Made by a program: the position numbers and the translations under genes
Notes under the pieces: generated by a model
Database searches by the model: none
Told to the model about the DNA's origin: nothing
Seen by the model: only the letters and a program-made list of their open reading frames with translations
Assembly (NCBI RefSeq): GCF_000820165.1
Contig: NZ_CDDD01000091.1
Span: 1 to 59,799 of the forward strand
DNA from: Aeromonas taiwanensis
Lineage (GTDB): Bacteria; Pseudomonadota; Gammaproteobacteria; Enterobacterales; Aeromonadaceae
Reading direction: 5' to 3'
Length of the DNA: 59,799 nt
In this document: one piece after another, positions 26,687-37,200 of the stretch
Layout of the letters: each line of letters begins with the position of its first letter
Numbering within the stretch: the first letter of the stretch is position 1

Positions 26687-28468
26687 GTGACATACATGGA
26701 CTTTAGTAACAGTCAGTTTATGACTTCATTATCAGAGCGGTCTGACCTTGAGGTATATGGCAAGTTAAAAGGAGCTATTTATGCTATTGAGCTATTTACT
26801 GGAACAGACGATATCCATACAAATATACAAGATGCAATAACAGAAGGACCTGACGATGAAAAAATTGATATTTTATATGTAGACAGGGAGCGAAAATCAA
26901 TACTTATAATTCAATCTTATTTTTCTGAAGCCTTCAGGCAAGAAGGAGCCAAGCCTAATAAAGCTAGTGATGTAGCCTACGCGACCGTTGTATTATTAAA
27001 TAAAAACATAACTGATATACCAGCAAGAATAAGATACCAAGTACAGGATGCGAGAGATGCTCTTGAGGAAGGGTTGATAGAAAACATCTATATTTGGTTC
27101 TTACATAACTGCCCAGAAACTATTGATTGTGAACGTCCACTTAAAGGAATTTCAGATTCTATAAATTCTAGTTTAAATGACAAATACCCTGGTAAGAGAT
27201 TTCACATTGTTACTAAACAACTTGGCTTAGAAAGTCTGGATGAATTATACAGTACGAAGCAGCAACCAATCATCATTACTGATGACATAATATTTGATGA
27301 AGGTCTGCCTGGGTTTATTGAAACAAAAAGTGGAGACTGGACATCATTCTCCACAAGTATACAAGGCTCGAAATTAAAAGGACTCTATGATAAATACACA
27401 GAGGATAAACTATTTAGTGCTAATGTGCGCTCATATTTAGGAGCAAACAAAAAAGATAAGTATATAAATGGCCAAATAGTTGAAAGTGTCAAGAGTGATG
27501 CTGACGATTTCTTTGTTCTAAATAATGGAATCACCGCACTTGTACATGATTTATATATAGATAAGTTTGATGGCAATAATGTCCTTGGTATATTGCGTGG
27601 TATAAAGGGTATTTCAATTGTAAATGGCGCCCAGACAACCGGCTGTATATCCAATGCAGATGGTATAATTAGCGAGACACTAAAAGTAGGTGTTCGCTTT
27701 GTGAAAACAAGTACCAACAAGCGAATTGGCGCAATAACAAAAGCCAATAATTCTCAAAATAAAGTGATTTCATCAGATTTTAGGTCTGGCGACCAAATAC
27801 AAAAAAGACTGCGAATTGAGTTCAATAGAATCCCGGATGCTGTATACATGGGAGGGCTAAGAAAAGAGCTAACGCCTGATGAAAAAAGAAAATTAATGCC
27901 CGCAGACTCCGTTGCCCAAGTACTACTAGCCTTCCATGGACATCCGAGAGATAGCTACCATGAGAAGAGTAATATCTGGGATTCGGCACAGTTATATGCC
28001 GATGCATTTAATGACTCAATTACAGCCAAACATATCTTTTTTGTCTATACCCTTTATGAAGCTATAATTAAGCATAGGGAGGAATTAAGAGAAGAGATGC
28101 GAGATGGGACATTAACAGATAGAAACAAAGAAAAACTCGCATTTCTGATAAAACCTGGAGCCCCCTTCCTCGTCGTCAAGGCAGTATCATCGATTATGGA
28201 AGATATATGTGGGCAACGAATACCTAATTTTTATACCATTGGTTTTAATAAAGAGTTAAATCGACAAGGCTGCATCGAGTTATGGAAGGCCATTGTAATC
28301 AGGGTTACATCTAGACACATAACACTAGGTCCGGCAGCAGATGGAAGATTATCCAAAAAAGATATTATAGACAGCCAGATTCGGGCTTTTGCACAAGATA
28401 TGGGAACATTCGAAGACCAACACGAAGAATGGTTCTCCAGTTTTAGAAACAATATCTCTTATACATAA
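26687..28468 (+). CDS. AIPR family (abortive infection phage resistance) protein
   Basis: The 593-residue product carries the AIPR core: NVRSYLG (about 246-252), NNGITALVHD (279-288), ISIVNGAQTTG (309-319) and KANNSQNKV (352-360). AIPR proteins are implicated in phage resistance and often accompany restriction systems. The N-terminal part has IDILYVDRERKSILIIQSYFS (about 60-80), laid out like a PD-(D/E)xK nuclease core but with Tyr where the family more often shows Lys. The GTG at 26687 lies seven bases after AGAGGG; an ATG nine bases later is the alternative. It is AT-rich, flanked by core genes, and has no partner gene. Confidence 0.85.
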   Translation: MTYMDFSNSQFMTSLSERSDLEVYGKLKGAIYAIELFTGTDDIHTNIQDAITEGPDDEKIDILYVDRERKSILIIQSYFSEAFRQEGAKPNKASDVAYATVVLLNKNITDIPARIRYQVQDARDALEEGLIENIYIWFLHNCPETIDCERPLKGISDSINSSLNDKYPGKRFHIVTKQLGLESLDELYSTKQQPIIITDDIIFDEGLPGFIETKSGDWTSFSTSIQGSKLKGLYDKYTEDKLFSANVRSYLGANKKDKYINGQIVESVKSDADDFFVLNNGITALVHDLYIDKFDGNNVLGILRGIKGISIVNGAQTTGCISNADGIISETLKVGVRFVKTSTNKRIGAITKANNSQNKVISSDFRSGDQIQKRLRIEFNRIPDAVYMGGLRKELTPDEKRKLMPADSVAQVLLAFHGHPRDSYHEKSNIWDSAQLYADAFNDSITAKHIFFVYTLYEAIIKHREELREEMRDGTLTDRNKEKLAFLIKPGAPFLVVKAVSSIMEDICGQRIPNFYTIGFNKELNRQGCIELWKAIVIRVTSRHITLGPAADGRLSKKDIIDSQIRAFAQDMGTFEDQHEEWFSSFRNNISYT

Positions 28469-28475
28469 CATTGAA

Positions 28476-28510
28476 ATCTGGCTCCTTTCCTATAAAGGAG
28501 CCAGATAACA
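28476..28510 (+). terminator. Perfect hairpin after the AIPR gene
   Basis: A 13-bp perfect inverted repeat (ATCTGGCTCCTTT / AAAGGAGCCAGAT) with a five-base loop starts seven bases after the AIPR stop. The T-run is poor (AACACTTCC), so it is a terminator-like structure or a barrier between convergent genes. Confidence 0.7.
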
Positions 28511-28576
28511 CTTCCTGACATGATTAATTATTACTAAAGGCAGAGTAATATTGATGTATATTAATTTGCCGTAAAT

Positions 28577-30637
28577 TTAAATCCCCCCCAACCTCTGTGC
28601 CAATCCTGAATAACGCTCGGTCTTTTTCCTGACCGCCTGTGCCAGCAGGGCGCGATCGCCGTAGAGATCGAGGCGGGCCTTGGCGCGGGTGATGCCGGTA
28701 TAGACCAGCTCGCGGGTCAGCAACGGGCTGGGGCTGTCGGGCAGTACCAGCACGGTATGGGCAAACTCCGAGCCCTGGGATTTGTGGATGGTCATGGCAT
28801 AGACGGTCTCGTGGGGCGGCAGCCGGCTGGGCAACAGGGCCCGCAGGGTGCCGTCCGGCTGCTCGAACCAGACCTTGAGCCGCCCGCTTTCATCGGGCAG
28901 GCAGAGCCCCATATCGCCGTTGTAGAGGCCGACCCCGTGATCGTTGCGCACCACCATCACCGGGCGACCCGCATACCAGTCACCATCGCGGGCAATCAGC
29001 CCCGCCCGTGACAGGGCCAGTTCGAGCCGCTCGTTGAGCCCCTCGACCCCGAACGGGCCGTCGCGCAGGGCGCAGAGGATCTGGAAGCCGTTGAATGCCT
29101 TGAATACGGCGGCGGGCTCCTCCCCCGCGCGGGCCGCCTTCAGATAGCTGCCGTAACCGGCTACCCCCTGGGCAATCAGGGCGTCGTAGGCCTCCCCCGC
29201 CCAGGGGTGCAGGCTGATATCCGTAAAACCCATGCCCCAGACAGCCTCCACCGCCGCCGCATCGCCGCCGTTGCAGGCGCGCGCCAGCTGGCCTATGCCC
29301 GAATACTGATCGAAGCGCCAGCTTTTGGAGAGCAAACAGAGGCTGTCACGCACCGGGGCCCCAGCAGGCGTGCCCCGCAAGCGGTAGCCGGTCTGGCGGG
29401 AGAGCCAATCCGCCTGGGCGGGGCTGATGCCCTGTTCGATAAAGCTGCAGATATCGCCGAGCACGGCCCCCGCCTCCACCGAGGCGAGCTGATCCTTGTC
29501 GCCGAGCAGGATCAGGCGAGCGTGGCTCGGCAGCGCATCGAGCAGGCGCGCCATCATCGGCAGATCGACCATGGAGGCCTCATCCACCACCAGCAGGTCG
29601 AGGTGCAGCGGGTTGCCTTTGTGATGGCGGAACTGGCTGCGCCCCGGGATCACCCCGAGCAGCCGGTGCAAGGTGCCCGCCTCGGTGGGGATGGCTTCCA
29701 CCCACTCGGGGGGCAAGTCCAGCGCCTGCAGGGCAGCGCCGATACTCTCGGTCAGACGCGCCGCCGCCTTGCCGGTGGGGGCCACCAGCCGGATCGCCGG
29801 GGCCTTGCCCGCTTGCAGACCGGTCTCCACCAGAATGGCCAGCAGCTTGGCGACCGTGGTGGTCTTGCCGGTGCCGGGGCCGCCGGAAATGACCGCAAAG
29901 GGGCGCGCCGCGGCGGTGGCCGCCGCCAGCTTCTGGCCGTTGCAGCAGAGCGACTCGGGCACCAGCGCATCCAGTTTGCTCAGGTCGTTTGCAGCCTGGG
30001 CGCTGGCCAGCAGCCCTTCGATGGCGGGCCACTCCACCTCGCTTGGGAACACCAGATCCAGGTACTTCTCGATAAAGTGGCGGGCCGAGAAGTCGGGGGC
30101 GAGGCGGGCCTTGAGCAGGGCCCCGAACACCAGGCCATAGTCGCGGGCAAAGAGGCGCGACAGGGCCGGGGCAATCTCGGGCCATTCGGCCCTCTCGCTT
30201 AACGCACGCAGATGGCGGGCCACCCCTTGCTCGTGATCGTGGTAACGGGTGAGGTAGAGACGGCCGTGCCAGAGCCGCAGCGGCCAGCGCGGGGTTTGCC
30301 CCTCATCCTGTTCGGAGCCAGCTCTTTGTTCACAACCAACGAGGGGACTTGCCGCAAACAGGGCGGGCCAGCTCGCCGGATCCGCCAGATCGGCCAGCAG
30401 ATCCCGGCCCTGATCCGGATCCAGCCCGAACGGGCGCAGGGATCCGGCCGTCAACATTTCAAGCGGCAGACAGACATGGCCGCGCCCCAGTTCGAAGCAG
30501 GCGAGCGCCGCCCCCAGCACCAGCTCGGGGCCGCCGCCCAGATCGGCCACCAGCTTGGCAAATTGCAGATCCAGCTGGCGGATGCGCCCCGCCAGCGCCA
30601 GGGCCTTGAGCCGTTCGATCATCATTGCGCGCTTCAT
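28577..30637 (-). CDS. recD: Exodeoxyribonuclease V alpha subunit
   Basis: RecD is the fast 5'-3' helicase of RecBCD. The 686 residues include the N-terminal RecB-interaction region, Walker A GGPGTGKTTTVAKLLA (near 255), motif II VVDEASMVDLPMMARLL, LLGDKDQLASVEAGAVLGDIC and the C-terminal UvrD-like motif TIHKSQGSEFAHTVLVLP, then TRAKARLDLYG. Its ATG overlaps the recB stop by four bases, implying translational coupling. It is the last gene of recC-recB-recD and convergent with the AIPR gene. Length is slightly above the E. coli protein (608). Confidence 0.96.
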   Translation of the reverse strand: MKRAMMIERLKALALAGRIRQLDLQFAKLVADLGGGPELVLGAALACFELGRGHVCLPLEMLTAGSLRPFGLDPDQGRDLLADLADPASWPALFAASPLVGCEQRAGSEQDEGQTPRWPLRLWHGRLYLTRYHDHEQGVARHLRALSERAEWPEIAPALSRLFARDYGLVFGALLKARLAPDFSARHFIEKYLDLVFPSEVEWPAIEGLLASAQAANDLSKLDALVPESLCCNGQKLAAATAAARPFAVISGGPGTGKTTTVAKLLAILVETGLQAGKAPAIRLVAPTGKAAARLTESIGAALQALDLPPEWVEAIPTEAGTLHRLLGVIPGRSQFRHHKGNPLHLDLLVVDEASMVDLPMMARLLDALPSHARLILLGDKDQLASVEAGAVLGDICSFIEQGISPAQADWLSRQTGYRLRGTPAGAPVRDSLCLLSKSWRFDQYSGIGQLARACNGGDAAAVEAVWGMGFTDISLHPWAGEAYDALIAQGVAGYGSYLKAARAGEEPAAVFKAFNGFQILCALRDGPFGVEGLNERLELALSRAGLIARDGDWYAGRPVMVVRNDHGVGLYNGDMGLCLPDESGRLKVWFEQPDGTLRALLPSRLPPHETVYAMTIHKSQGSEFAHTVLVLPDSPSPLLTRELVYTGITRAKARLDLYGDRALLAQAVRKKTERYSGLAQRLGGI

Positions 30638-33600
30638 GCTTCTACCCCGTTATCCGAAACTTGTGCGAGGGCGGGCGTAGCCCCCTCGCTAAACAGCCGA
30701 TCCAGCCCCTGCACCAGCTCGCGGCTGGGGCGGGTATGGAAGATCCCCCCCTGTGGCATGCCGCGCAGGAACAGATAGAAGACGCCGCCAAAGTGCTGAT
30801 CGAAGTCGTAACCCGGCAGACGCAGGGAAAGCAGCCGGTGCAGCGCCAGGGAGTAAAGCTGGTATTGCAGATCGTAGCGATGCTCCACCATGGCCTGCTC
30901 CAGCGCCGGCCGGCTGTAGTCGACCGGGCTCATGCCGAGGTGGTTGGATTTGTAGTCGAGCAGATACCAGCGCCCCTGCCACTCGAACACCAGGTCGATA
31001 AAGCCCTTGAGCATCCCCTGCACGGTGGCAAAGCTGAGGGGCTTGTTGCCCCGCGACAGCGGGTCGTGCTGCTGGCAGAGCGCGGTCAGCGCCGGCGCCG
31101 TCACCCGCCCCATGGGCAGGAAGAACTCCAGCTCCACCTGCTTGCGCTCGGGGGCCAGATCCCGCAGCCGCACCGACTCGCCAAAGCCCGTTTCAAGCGG
31201 CGTATCCAGTACCGCCTCCACCTGCTGTTGCAGCACTTGGGCCCAGCTCTCGTCGAAGCCATCTTGCGCCAGCAGGGTGGCGATATGCTGTGCCAGCGAG
31301 TCGCCTGCGGCACTCTCAAAGTCGATGGTCTCGAACAGGCTGTGCAGCAGGGTGCCGGGGCGCGCCCCCTTCGGGAAGGTGAAGATGGAGGGCTGGGGCG
31401 CCTGCACTGGCTCTTCGGCAGCCAGCGCGGCCGCCTCGGTGACCACCTCGTCATCGAAGCCGGGATTGGCCAGCACCCCCTTGCTGTGACCGTGGCCCTG
31501 GGCCGCCAGCCCGGAGTAGGAGCTGATCCACCAGTCCCGCTCAAGGGTGCCGCCAAAGCGGCGCACCTGGGGCTCGCCCAGTTGCTCCTCTTCTGGTGGC
31601 AGCGGAGCCGGGCGGGTGAGCGAGGGCTCACCGACGGCTACCCCTGGCAGCGCCTGGGCAAGTTCACTGAGGGCGGTGGCCAGGGTCGCGGCGTTCCCCT
31701 CTTCGCCCTTTTGCAGCAGGTAGCCGATGGCGGTCTGGTGCAGGTCAGTCTTCTCCGACTTGCCGTTGCCGGAGCGCACCGGCGCCAGCCCCAGCCAGGT
31801 GGCGTAGACGCCCCGGGTCAGCGCCACGTAGAGCAGGCGCAGATCCTCGGCGAGGCGCTCCTTGTCGGCCTCTGCGAGAGAATCCTCGGCGCCGGTGAGA
31901 TCGAGGATGGTGCGATTGCCCGCCTCATCGGCCTCGTGATAGAGGGGGGTATCGGCGCTGCGGTGGCTGCAGATAAAGGGGAGGAACACCAGCGGGTACT
32001 CCAGCCCCTTGGATTTGTGGATGGTGACGATCTGCACCAGTTTTCGCTCGGACTCCAGGCGAAGTATCTGCTCCGCATCCTGGCCGCTCTGGCGGTTCAC
32101 CGCCTCCCCCAGCCAGCGCAGCAGGGCGTATTCGCCGTCCAGCTCGCTGCTCACCTGCTGCAAGAGCTCCCCCAGATGGAGGAAGTTGGTCAGCCGCCGC
32201 TCGCCGTAGGGGCTCGCCAAAAGCGATGCGGCGAGATTGCGCCGGTGCAGCAGGGCCCGCAGCATGGCCAGCACGCCGCGCTTGTGCCAGACCTTTCGGT
32301 ACTCCATAAACTCCTGCACCGCGCTCTCCCAGGCCCGCTCGTCACTGGCAAGCTCGTCGAGGGCCTTGGCGTCGAGATCGAACAGGCCGGTGGCGAGGGC
32401 AGCCCGCAAACTTCTCTCCTCGCTCGGGTTCTGGCAGGCGTGCAGAATGAGCAGGATCTCCCGCGCCTCCACCTGCTCCAGCACGCTCTCGCGATTCGAC
32501 AGATAAACCGAGGCGATGGCGAGCCGTGCCAGCTCCTGCTGCACCAGCTTGCCCTCGGCGCCGGTGCGCACCAGCACGGCGATATCCCCGGCCTTGACCG
32601 GTGTCTCGCCGATCAGCGCCTTGCCCTCCCGGGCCAGGGTCAGCAGGCGGTGGATCTCCGCCGCCGTGGCGCGGGCCATCTTGCTCTGGTAGTCCCCCCG
32701 GTTGAAGATGGGCTGGCCGCTTAGCTGCCAGCAGTGCAGCACGGGGGCGGTTTCACCCTCCAGCAGTAGCGCCTTGCTCTTGCCCTGCGCCTCCACCGGC
32801 AGGAAGGGGATGTCCGCCTCGTAGATAAAGGGATCTTTGGCCCGCTCGAACAGGCCGTTGACCGCGGCCACCAAAGCGCCGCTGGAGCGCCAGTTGCGCC
32901 CCAGGGTGTAGTGGGCGCTCACATTTCGCCGCGCCTGAATGTAGGTGAAGATGTCGGCGCCGCGAAAGCCATAGATGGCCTGCTTGGGGTCACCGATCAT
33001 CAATAGCGCCGTGTCCTGGAGGCCGCTGTACAGCCGATGGAAGATGCGGTACTGCTGGGGGTCGGTATCCTGGAATTCATCGATCATGGCGACCCGGTAG
33101 GTGGCACGAATGCGCTCGCAGAGCCGCTCGCCCAGGCTGGAGCCCAGCGCCCCGTCAAGGTCTTTGAGCAGATCGTCGAACGAGAGCTGATGGGCCTGCC
33201 GCTTGCTGGCCTGCATCCGGCTGCGCACCACCACGGCGGCCCGCTGCAGGATAAGATCGCGGATGCCGGGACGGCTCGCCAGCAGCGCGTCGATCTCGCT
33301 GAACAGCGGCAGGGTGGGCAGCTCGCCCCCCTTCTTGAGGTTCGCCTCCAGCACCGTCTGGCCGAAGCGCTCCAGCTCCTTGGGAATCGCATAGCCGCTG
33401 GCCTCATCTTGCGCCCAGTCGGCTATCTTGGCGAGCCACCCCTCGTAGTTCTTGCCGGTGTAGCGGCTGATATGGCCATCGGTCTGGCGGCGGATCTCGT
33501 CCACCTGCGCCAGCCAGGCCGCTTTCACCGCCTCGATACGGGCCATGGCCGCCTGATGGCGGGCCGCCAGGCTCTCGTCCCCCACCGGCGGGCGCATCTC

Positions 33601-34239
33601 CAGCTCGCTGTTGTCGAGCCAGCCGTTCATCTCCCGCAGCAGGGCGGCGGGGCTTGGCCAGAGCGCGCGCACGGCGCTCGCCAGGGTTTTATCCACCGGA
33701 TAGAACTCGGATCGCCAGTAGTCGCTCACCGCCTGCAGCCTGAGCTGGCTGTCGTCGGTGAGAAATTCGGTTTCGAAGAGGGCACCTGACTCGAAGGCGT
33801 TCTGTTTCAGCATCCGCTGGCAGAAGCCGTGGATGGTGAAGACGGCCGCCTCGTCCATCTGCCGCTCGGCGGCCAGCAGGCGGCGGGCCGCCAGTGCGTG
33901 ATCCTCCACCTCCGCCAGCAGTTGGGCCAGCAAGGCGTCCTTGCTCTCACCACGCATAAAGGCGAGGCGCGCCTCGTGGATGCGGCCACGGATCCGCCCG
34001 CGCAGCTCGGCAGTGGCCGCCTCGGTAAAGGTCACCACCAGGATCTCGGTCACCGACAGGGGCCGCTCGTGAGCGCTGGGCTGGCCGGCGTCTTCGCCTT
34101 CTTCGATGAGCGGACCGTGACCCAGCAAGAGGCGCAGATAGAGGCCGGCGATGGTGTAGGTCTTGCCGGTGCCGGCAGAGGCCTCGATCAGCCGCTCGCC
34201 ATGGAGGGGAAAACGCAGGGTATTGAGCGGGTTAACCAT
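30634..34239 (-). CDS. recB: Exodeoxyribonuclease V beta subunit
   Basis: RecB is the 3'-5' helicase and sole nuclease of RecBCD. The 1201-residue product has Walker A EASAGTGKTYTIAGLYLRLL near residue 20, helicase motifs VTFTEAATAELRGRI, IDEFQDTDPQQYRIF, GDPKQAIYGFRGAD and TIHKSKGLEYPLVFLPF, and the C-terminal RecB nuclease core FIDLVFEWQGRWYLLDYKSN with catalytic Asp and Lys. Its ribosome-binding GGAG lies in the last recC codons; only two bases separate the genes. The protease gene ptrA, which sits between recC and recB in E. coli, is absent here. Confidence 0.98.
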   Translation of the reverse strand: MVNPLNTLRFPLHGERLIEASAGTGKTYTIAGLYLRLLLGHGPLIEEGEDAGQPSAHERPLSVTEILVVTFTEAATAELRGRIRGRIHEARLAFMRGESKDALLAQLLAEVEDHALAARRLLAAERQMDEAAVFTIHGFCQRMLKQNAFESGALFETEFLTDDSQLRLQAVSDYWRSEFYPVDKTLASAVRALWPSPAALLREMNGWLDNSELEMRPPVGDESLAARHQAAMARIEAVKAAWLAQVDEIRRQTDGHISRYTGKNYEGWLAKIADWAQDEASGYAIPKELERFGQTVLEANLKKGGELPTLPLFSEIDALLASRPGIRDLILQRAAVVVRSRMQASKRQAHQLSFDDLLKDLDGALGSSLGERLCERIRATYRVAMIDEFQDTDPQQYRIFHRLYSGLQDTALLMIGDPKQAIYGFRGADIFTYIQARRNVSAHYTLGRNWRSSGALVAAVNGLFERAKDPFIYEADIPFLPVEAQGKSKALLLEGETAPVLHCWQLSGQPIFNRGDYQSKMARATAAEIHRLLTLAREGKALIGETPVKAGDIAVLVRTGAEGKLVQQELARLAIASVYLSNRESVLEQVEAREILLILHACQNPSEERSLRAALATGLFDLDAKALDELASDERAWESAVQEFMEYRKVWHKRGVLAMLRALLHRRNLAASLLASPYGERRLTNFLHLGELLQQVSSELDGEYALLRWLGEAVNRQSGQDAEQILRLESERKLVQIVTIHKSKGLEYPLVFLPFICSHRSADTPLYHEADEAGNRTILDLTGAEDSLAEADKERLAEDLRLLYVALTRGVYATWLGLAPVRSGNGKSEKTDLHQTAIGYLLQKGEEGNAATLATALSELAQALPGVAVGEPSLTRPAPLPPEEEQLGEPQVRRFGGTLERDWWISSYSGLAAQGHGHSKGVLANPGFDDEVVTEAAALAAEEPVQAPQPSIFTFPKGARPGTLLHSLFETIDFESAAGDSLAQHIATLLAQDGFDESWAQVLQQQVEAVLDTPLETGFGESVRLRDLAPERKQVELEFFLPMGRVTAPALTALCQQHDPLSRGNKPLSFATVQGMLKGFIDLVFEWQGRWYLLDYKSNHLGMSPVDYSRPALEQAMVEHRYDLQYQLYSLALHRLLSLRLPGYDFDQHFGGVFYLFLRGMPQGGIFHTRPSRELVQGLDRLFSEGATPALAQVSDNGVEA

Positions 34240-34241
34240 GA

Positions 34242-37200
34242 TTACATCATCTCCATGGTGGTCAGCAGCGGGGTCAGGTGTTCCCGGGCCAGCGCCTGCA
34301 GCTGGGCCAGCACCTCGTCATCGAGTTCCGGGAAGCAGCGGGCGACATAGACGTCCTGCCCCTCCCCCGTCACCATGTAGCCGCCGTTGAAGCGGGCGAG
34401 GGCCGCCTTGTCGGCCGCCTCCGGTTTCTCCGGATCCTTCTCGATCTCCTTGATCCACTCCCAGGCGGTGCTCGGGAAAAACGGCAGCGGCCGCTTCATC
34501 CCCTGGGTCCAGAGGGCGACCAGGGCCGCCAGTCTGGGGCGGGCTTCGTCTGCCGGGAGCCTGGCCAGGCGCAGGCTCTGCTTGGCGTCGAACAGCAGGG
34601 TGTCGCCGGGGGCGCCGCTCAGGGAGAGGCAAAGGTGCTGGATCCAGCCCAGCAGCAGATCCTTGCCGTTGAAGCTGCCCGGTTTGATTACCAGCAAACG
34701 CCCCTTCTGGGTGTCGATCCACCCCTGCAACTGGCCCTGGGTCAGGGAGATATCGATCTCCACCGCCTGTTTGTCCGCCTCATTGACCGCCACCCAGGGA
34801 CGCAGGCGCGCCGCCAGCTTGCCCATCTCGGCATCCAGATCATCCAGCAGCAGGCTGCCGAACCAGCCCTGGGGCAGCAGGCCGGAGAGCTGCAGGCGCT
34901 GGCGACGCGTGCTCACGCTATCGCTTCGCTCCGGGCTCTCCCCCTCTGCCAGATGGGCATCGAGCAGCAGCGCCTTGAGCTGGTAGTGCTGCAGGCCGTC
35001 CAACTCGAACGGTTCGCTGTCCTCTATCTCGGCCTCGTCCAGCTCGAACCACACCTTGAGGCGGCGGTTGAGGAAATACTTGGCGGGCTGGCGATAGAAG
35101 CGCAGCAGCTCCGCCAGCTCCAGCCCCTGATCCTTGCCCCATTCGGGTGGCAGCGGCAACTCGCCGCTCTGGAAGTTGGCGGCACCGCGCTGCGGGCTCA
35201 GGGCCGGCAGCCAGTCGGCGGCATAGGTGAAGAGACCGGAATCCGCCTCCGGATAGAAGTAGCTGCGGCTGTAGGGGGTGAGCGGGTGTTCGACGATCAG
35301 GTGCTCGAGCAGCCGCTTGCCGGACGTCTCGTCATCGAGGCCCTCATCCCCCGCCAGCACGAAGCCCTGGCGCACATAGTCGATGAGTTCGGCCAGCAGC
35401 ACGGAGGGCACCTTCTCGCTGTTGTCCTGGGCACTGAAACCCTGATAGCTGATATAGAGCCCCTGCTGGGCGCTGAGCAGCGCCTCGAGGAAGAGGTAGC
35501 GGTCGTCGTCACGACGGGAACGATCCCCGCGCCGGCCGGCCACCGCCATCAGGTCGAACCCCATGGGGGGCAGGGTGCGCGGGTAGACGCCGTCGTTCAT
35601 GCCGAGCAGACAGACCTGCCGGAAGGGGATGGAGCGCATCGGCATCAGGGTGCAGAAGTTGACCTGACCGGCGAGGAAGCGCTGGCTGGAGCGTGATTCC
35701 CCCAGCACGCTGCCAAGATAGTCCTGTAGCAGATCCGCGCTGATGGGTTGCTCGAAGCGGGCCTCGCCGAGCTGGACGAGCCAGTCCGCCAGCTGGCTGC
35801 GAATAAGCTGCAGCTGGCGCTCTTCATCCTCGTCGGCCTGATAGAAGCGCTCCAGCAGTTCGTTGAGGCAGGCGATCCACTCGGGCAGCGACTGCGCCTG
35901 TTGCAGGCGGGGCAGAAATTCCGCCAGGGAGTCGACGAACCAGGCGAGCTTGCCGAGGGCCAGCCCCTGCTGCCCCTCGATATCGGCATAGGGCAGGATC
36001 CCTGCCACCGGCTCGCCGTCCCCCATGGCAAAACCGAGCAGCATGCGGCGCAGGCCGAACAGCCAGCTGTTGCCAGAGAGGCGCGGCAGATCGAAGCGCT
36101 CGGGATAGCCGTCATCCAGCCCCCAGCGGATACCGGTCTCCTGCACCCAGCGCCGCAACTGGTTGAACTCGTCGTCATCGAGCTCGAAGCGGCGCAGCAC
36201 GGCGGGCACCTCGAGGATGGCGAGCAGCTCGCCGGCTCCCAGCCGGGCGTTGGGGAGTCTGAGCAGGGCGAGGAAGCTCTGCAGCAGCGGGCTCTCCTGA
36301 CTGGCCGCCCGATCCGACACCGCGAAGGGGATCTGGCCTCTCGCCCCGAACACCGCCTGGATATAGGGGCCGTAGCTGTTTACATCCGGCATCATCACCA
36401 CCACGTCTTTCGGGGTGAGGGTGGAGTCTTGCTCGAACAGCGCCAGCAGCCGGTCGTGCAGCACCTCGAGCTCCCGCATCGGGCCGTGACAGGCGTGGAT
36501 CTGCAGGGATCCATCGGCCGGTTCTATGGGGCTCTTGTGATGGCTGCTGTCGAGATCGAACTGACCGGCCCCCCGTTCGGCCAGCTCCAGCACATCCTTC
36601 TGGATGGCGCGCAGCAAGCTGGTGTCGTCGATATCGACGAAGGCCTCGATTTGCGGCACCTCCAGCTCCATCAGCTGGTGCAGGTAGTCGCGCCCCAGCT
36701 TGCCCATGGAGGCGAGCAGCGGGTTGGCGGGGCCCTGCAGGGTGTCGAGATCGGTACCCGGCTTGAGCTTGTTTTCGAGGCGCGCCAGGGTCTTGCGATC
36801 GAGCAGATCCCCCCAGTAGTAGCGGCAGGGGTTGGTGACGAACAAATGCACCTCCACCTCATCCCGGCTGCCGAGGGCCAGCAGCGCCTCCACGTAGCGC
36901 GGCGGCAGCGCCGAGATGCCGAACACGAAGACCCGACGGGGCAGCGTGCCCGGCAGCTCGGCTGTGCGCTCCAGCTCGTGGATAAACTCCTCGTAGAGGT
37001 TGGCGCGATGGTAGCCGCTGGGAGCGAGCGCCAGGGTGCGGGCCACCAGCTCGCGCCACAGCTCGGGCTGCCAATCCTGGCCGCTTACTCCGGCCAGCTC
37101 CTGGCTCCCTGTTCCGACAAGTCCTTCCCCCTGTTCCCAGCGGGCAATCCAGTCCGGCCGATAGACCAGATACTGGTCGAACAGATCCGCTACCTTCTGG

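Noticed and set aside
26458..28576. Attachment sites or integrase remnants around the AIPR gene
   Set aside because: No tRNA, no integrase fragment and no direct repeat longer than chance could be found at the composition boundaries.
30625..32724. 699-codon open frame on the plus strand
   Set aside because: It is antisense to recB. GC-rich third positions create long open frames opposite real genes, and the translation is low-complexity His/Gln/Gly.
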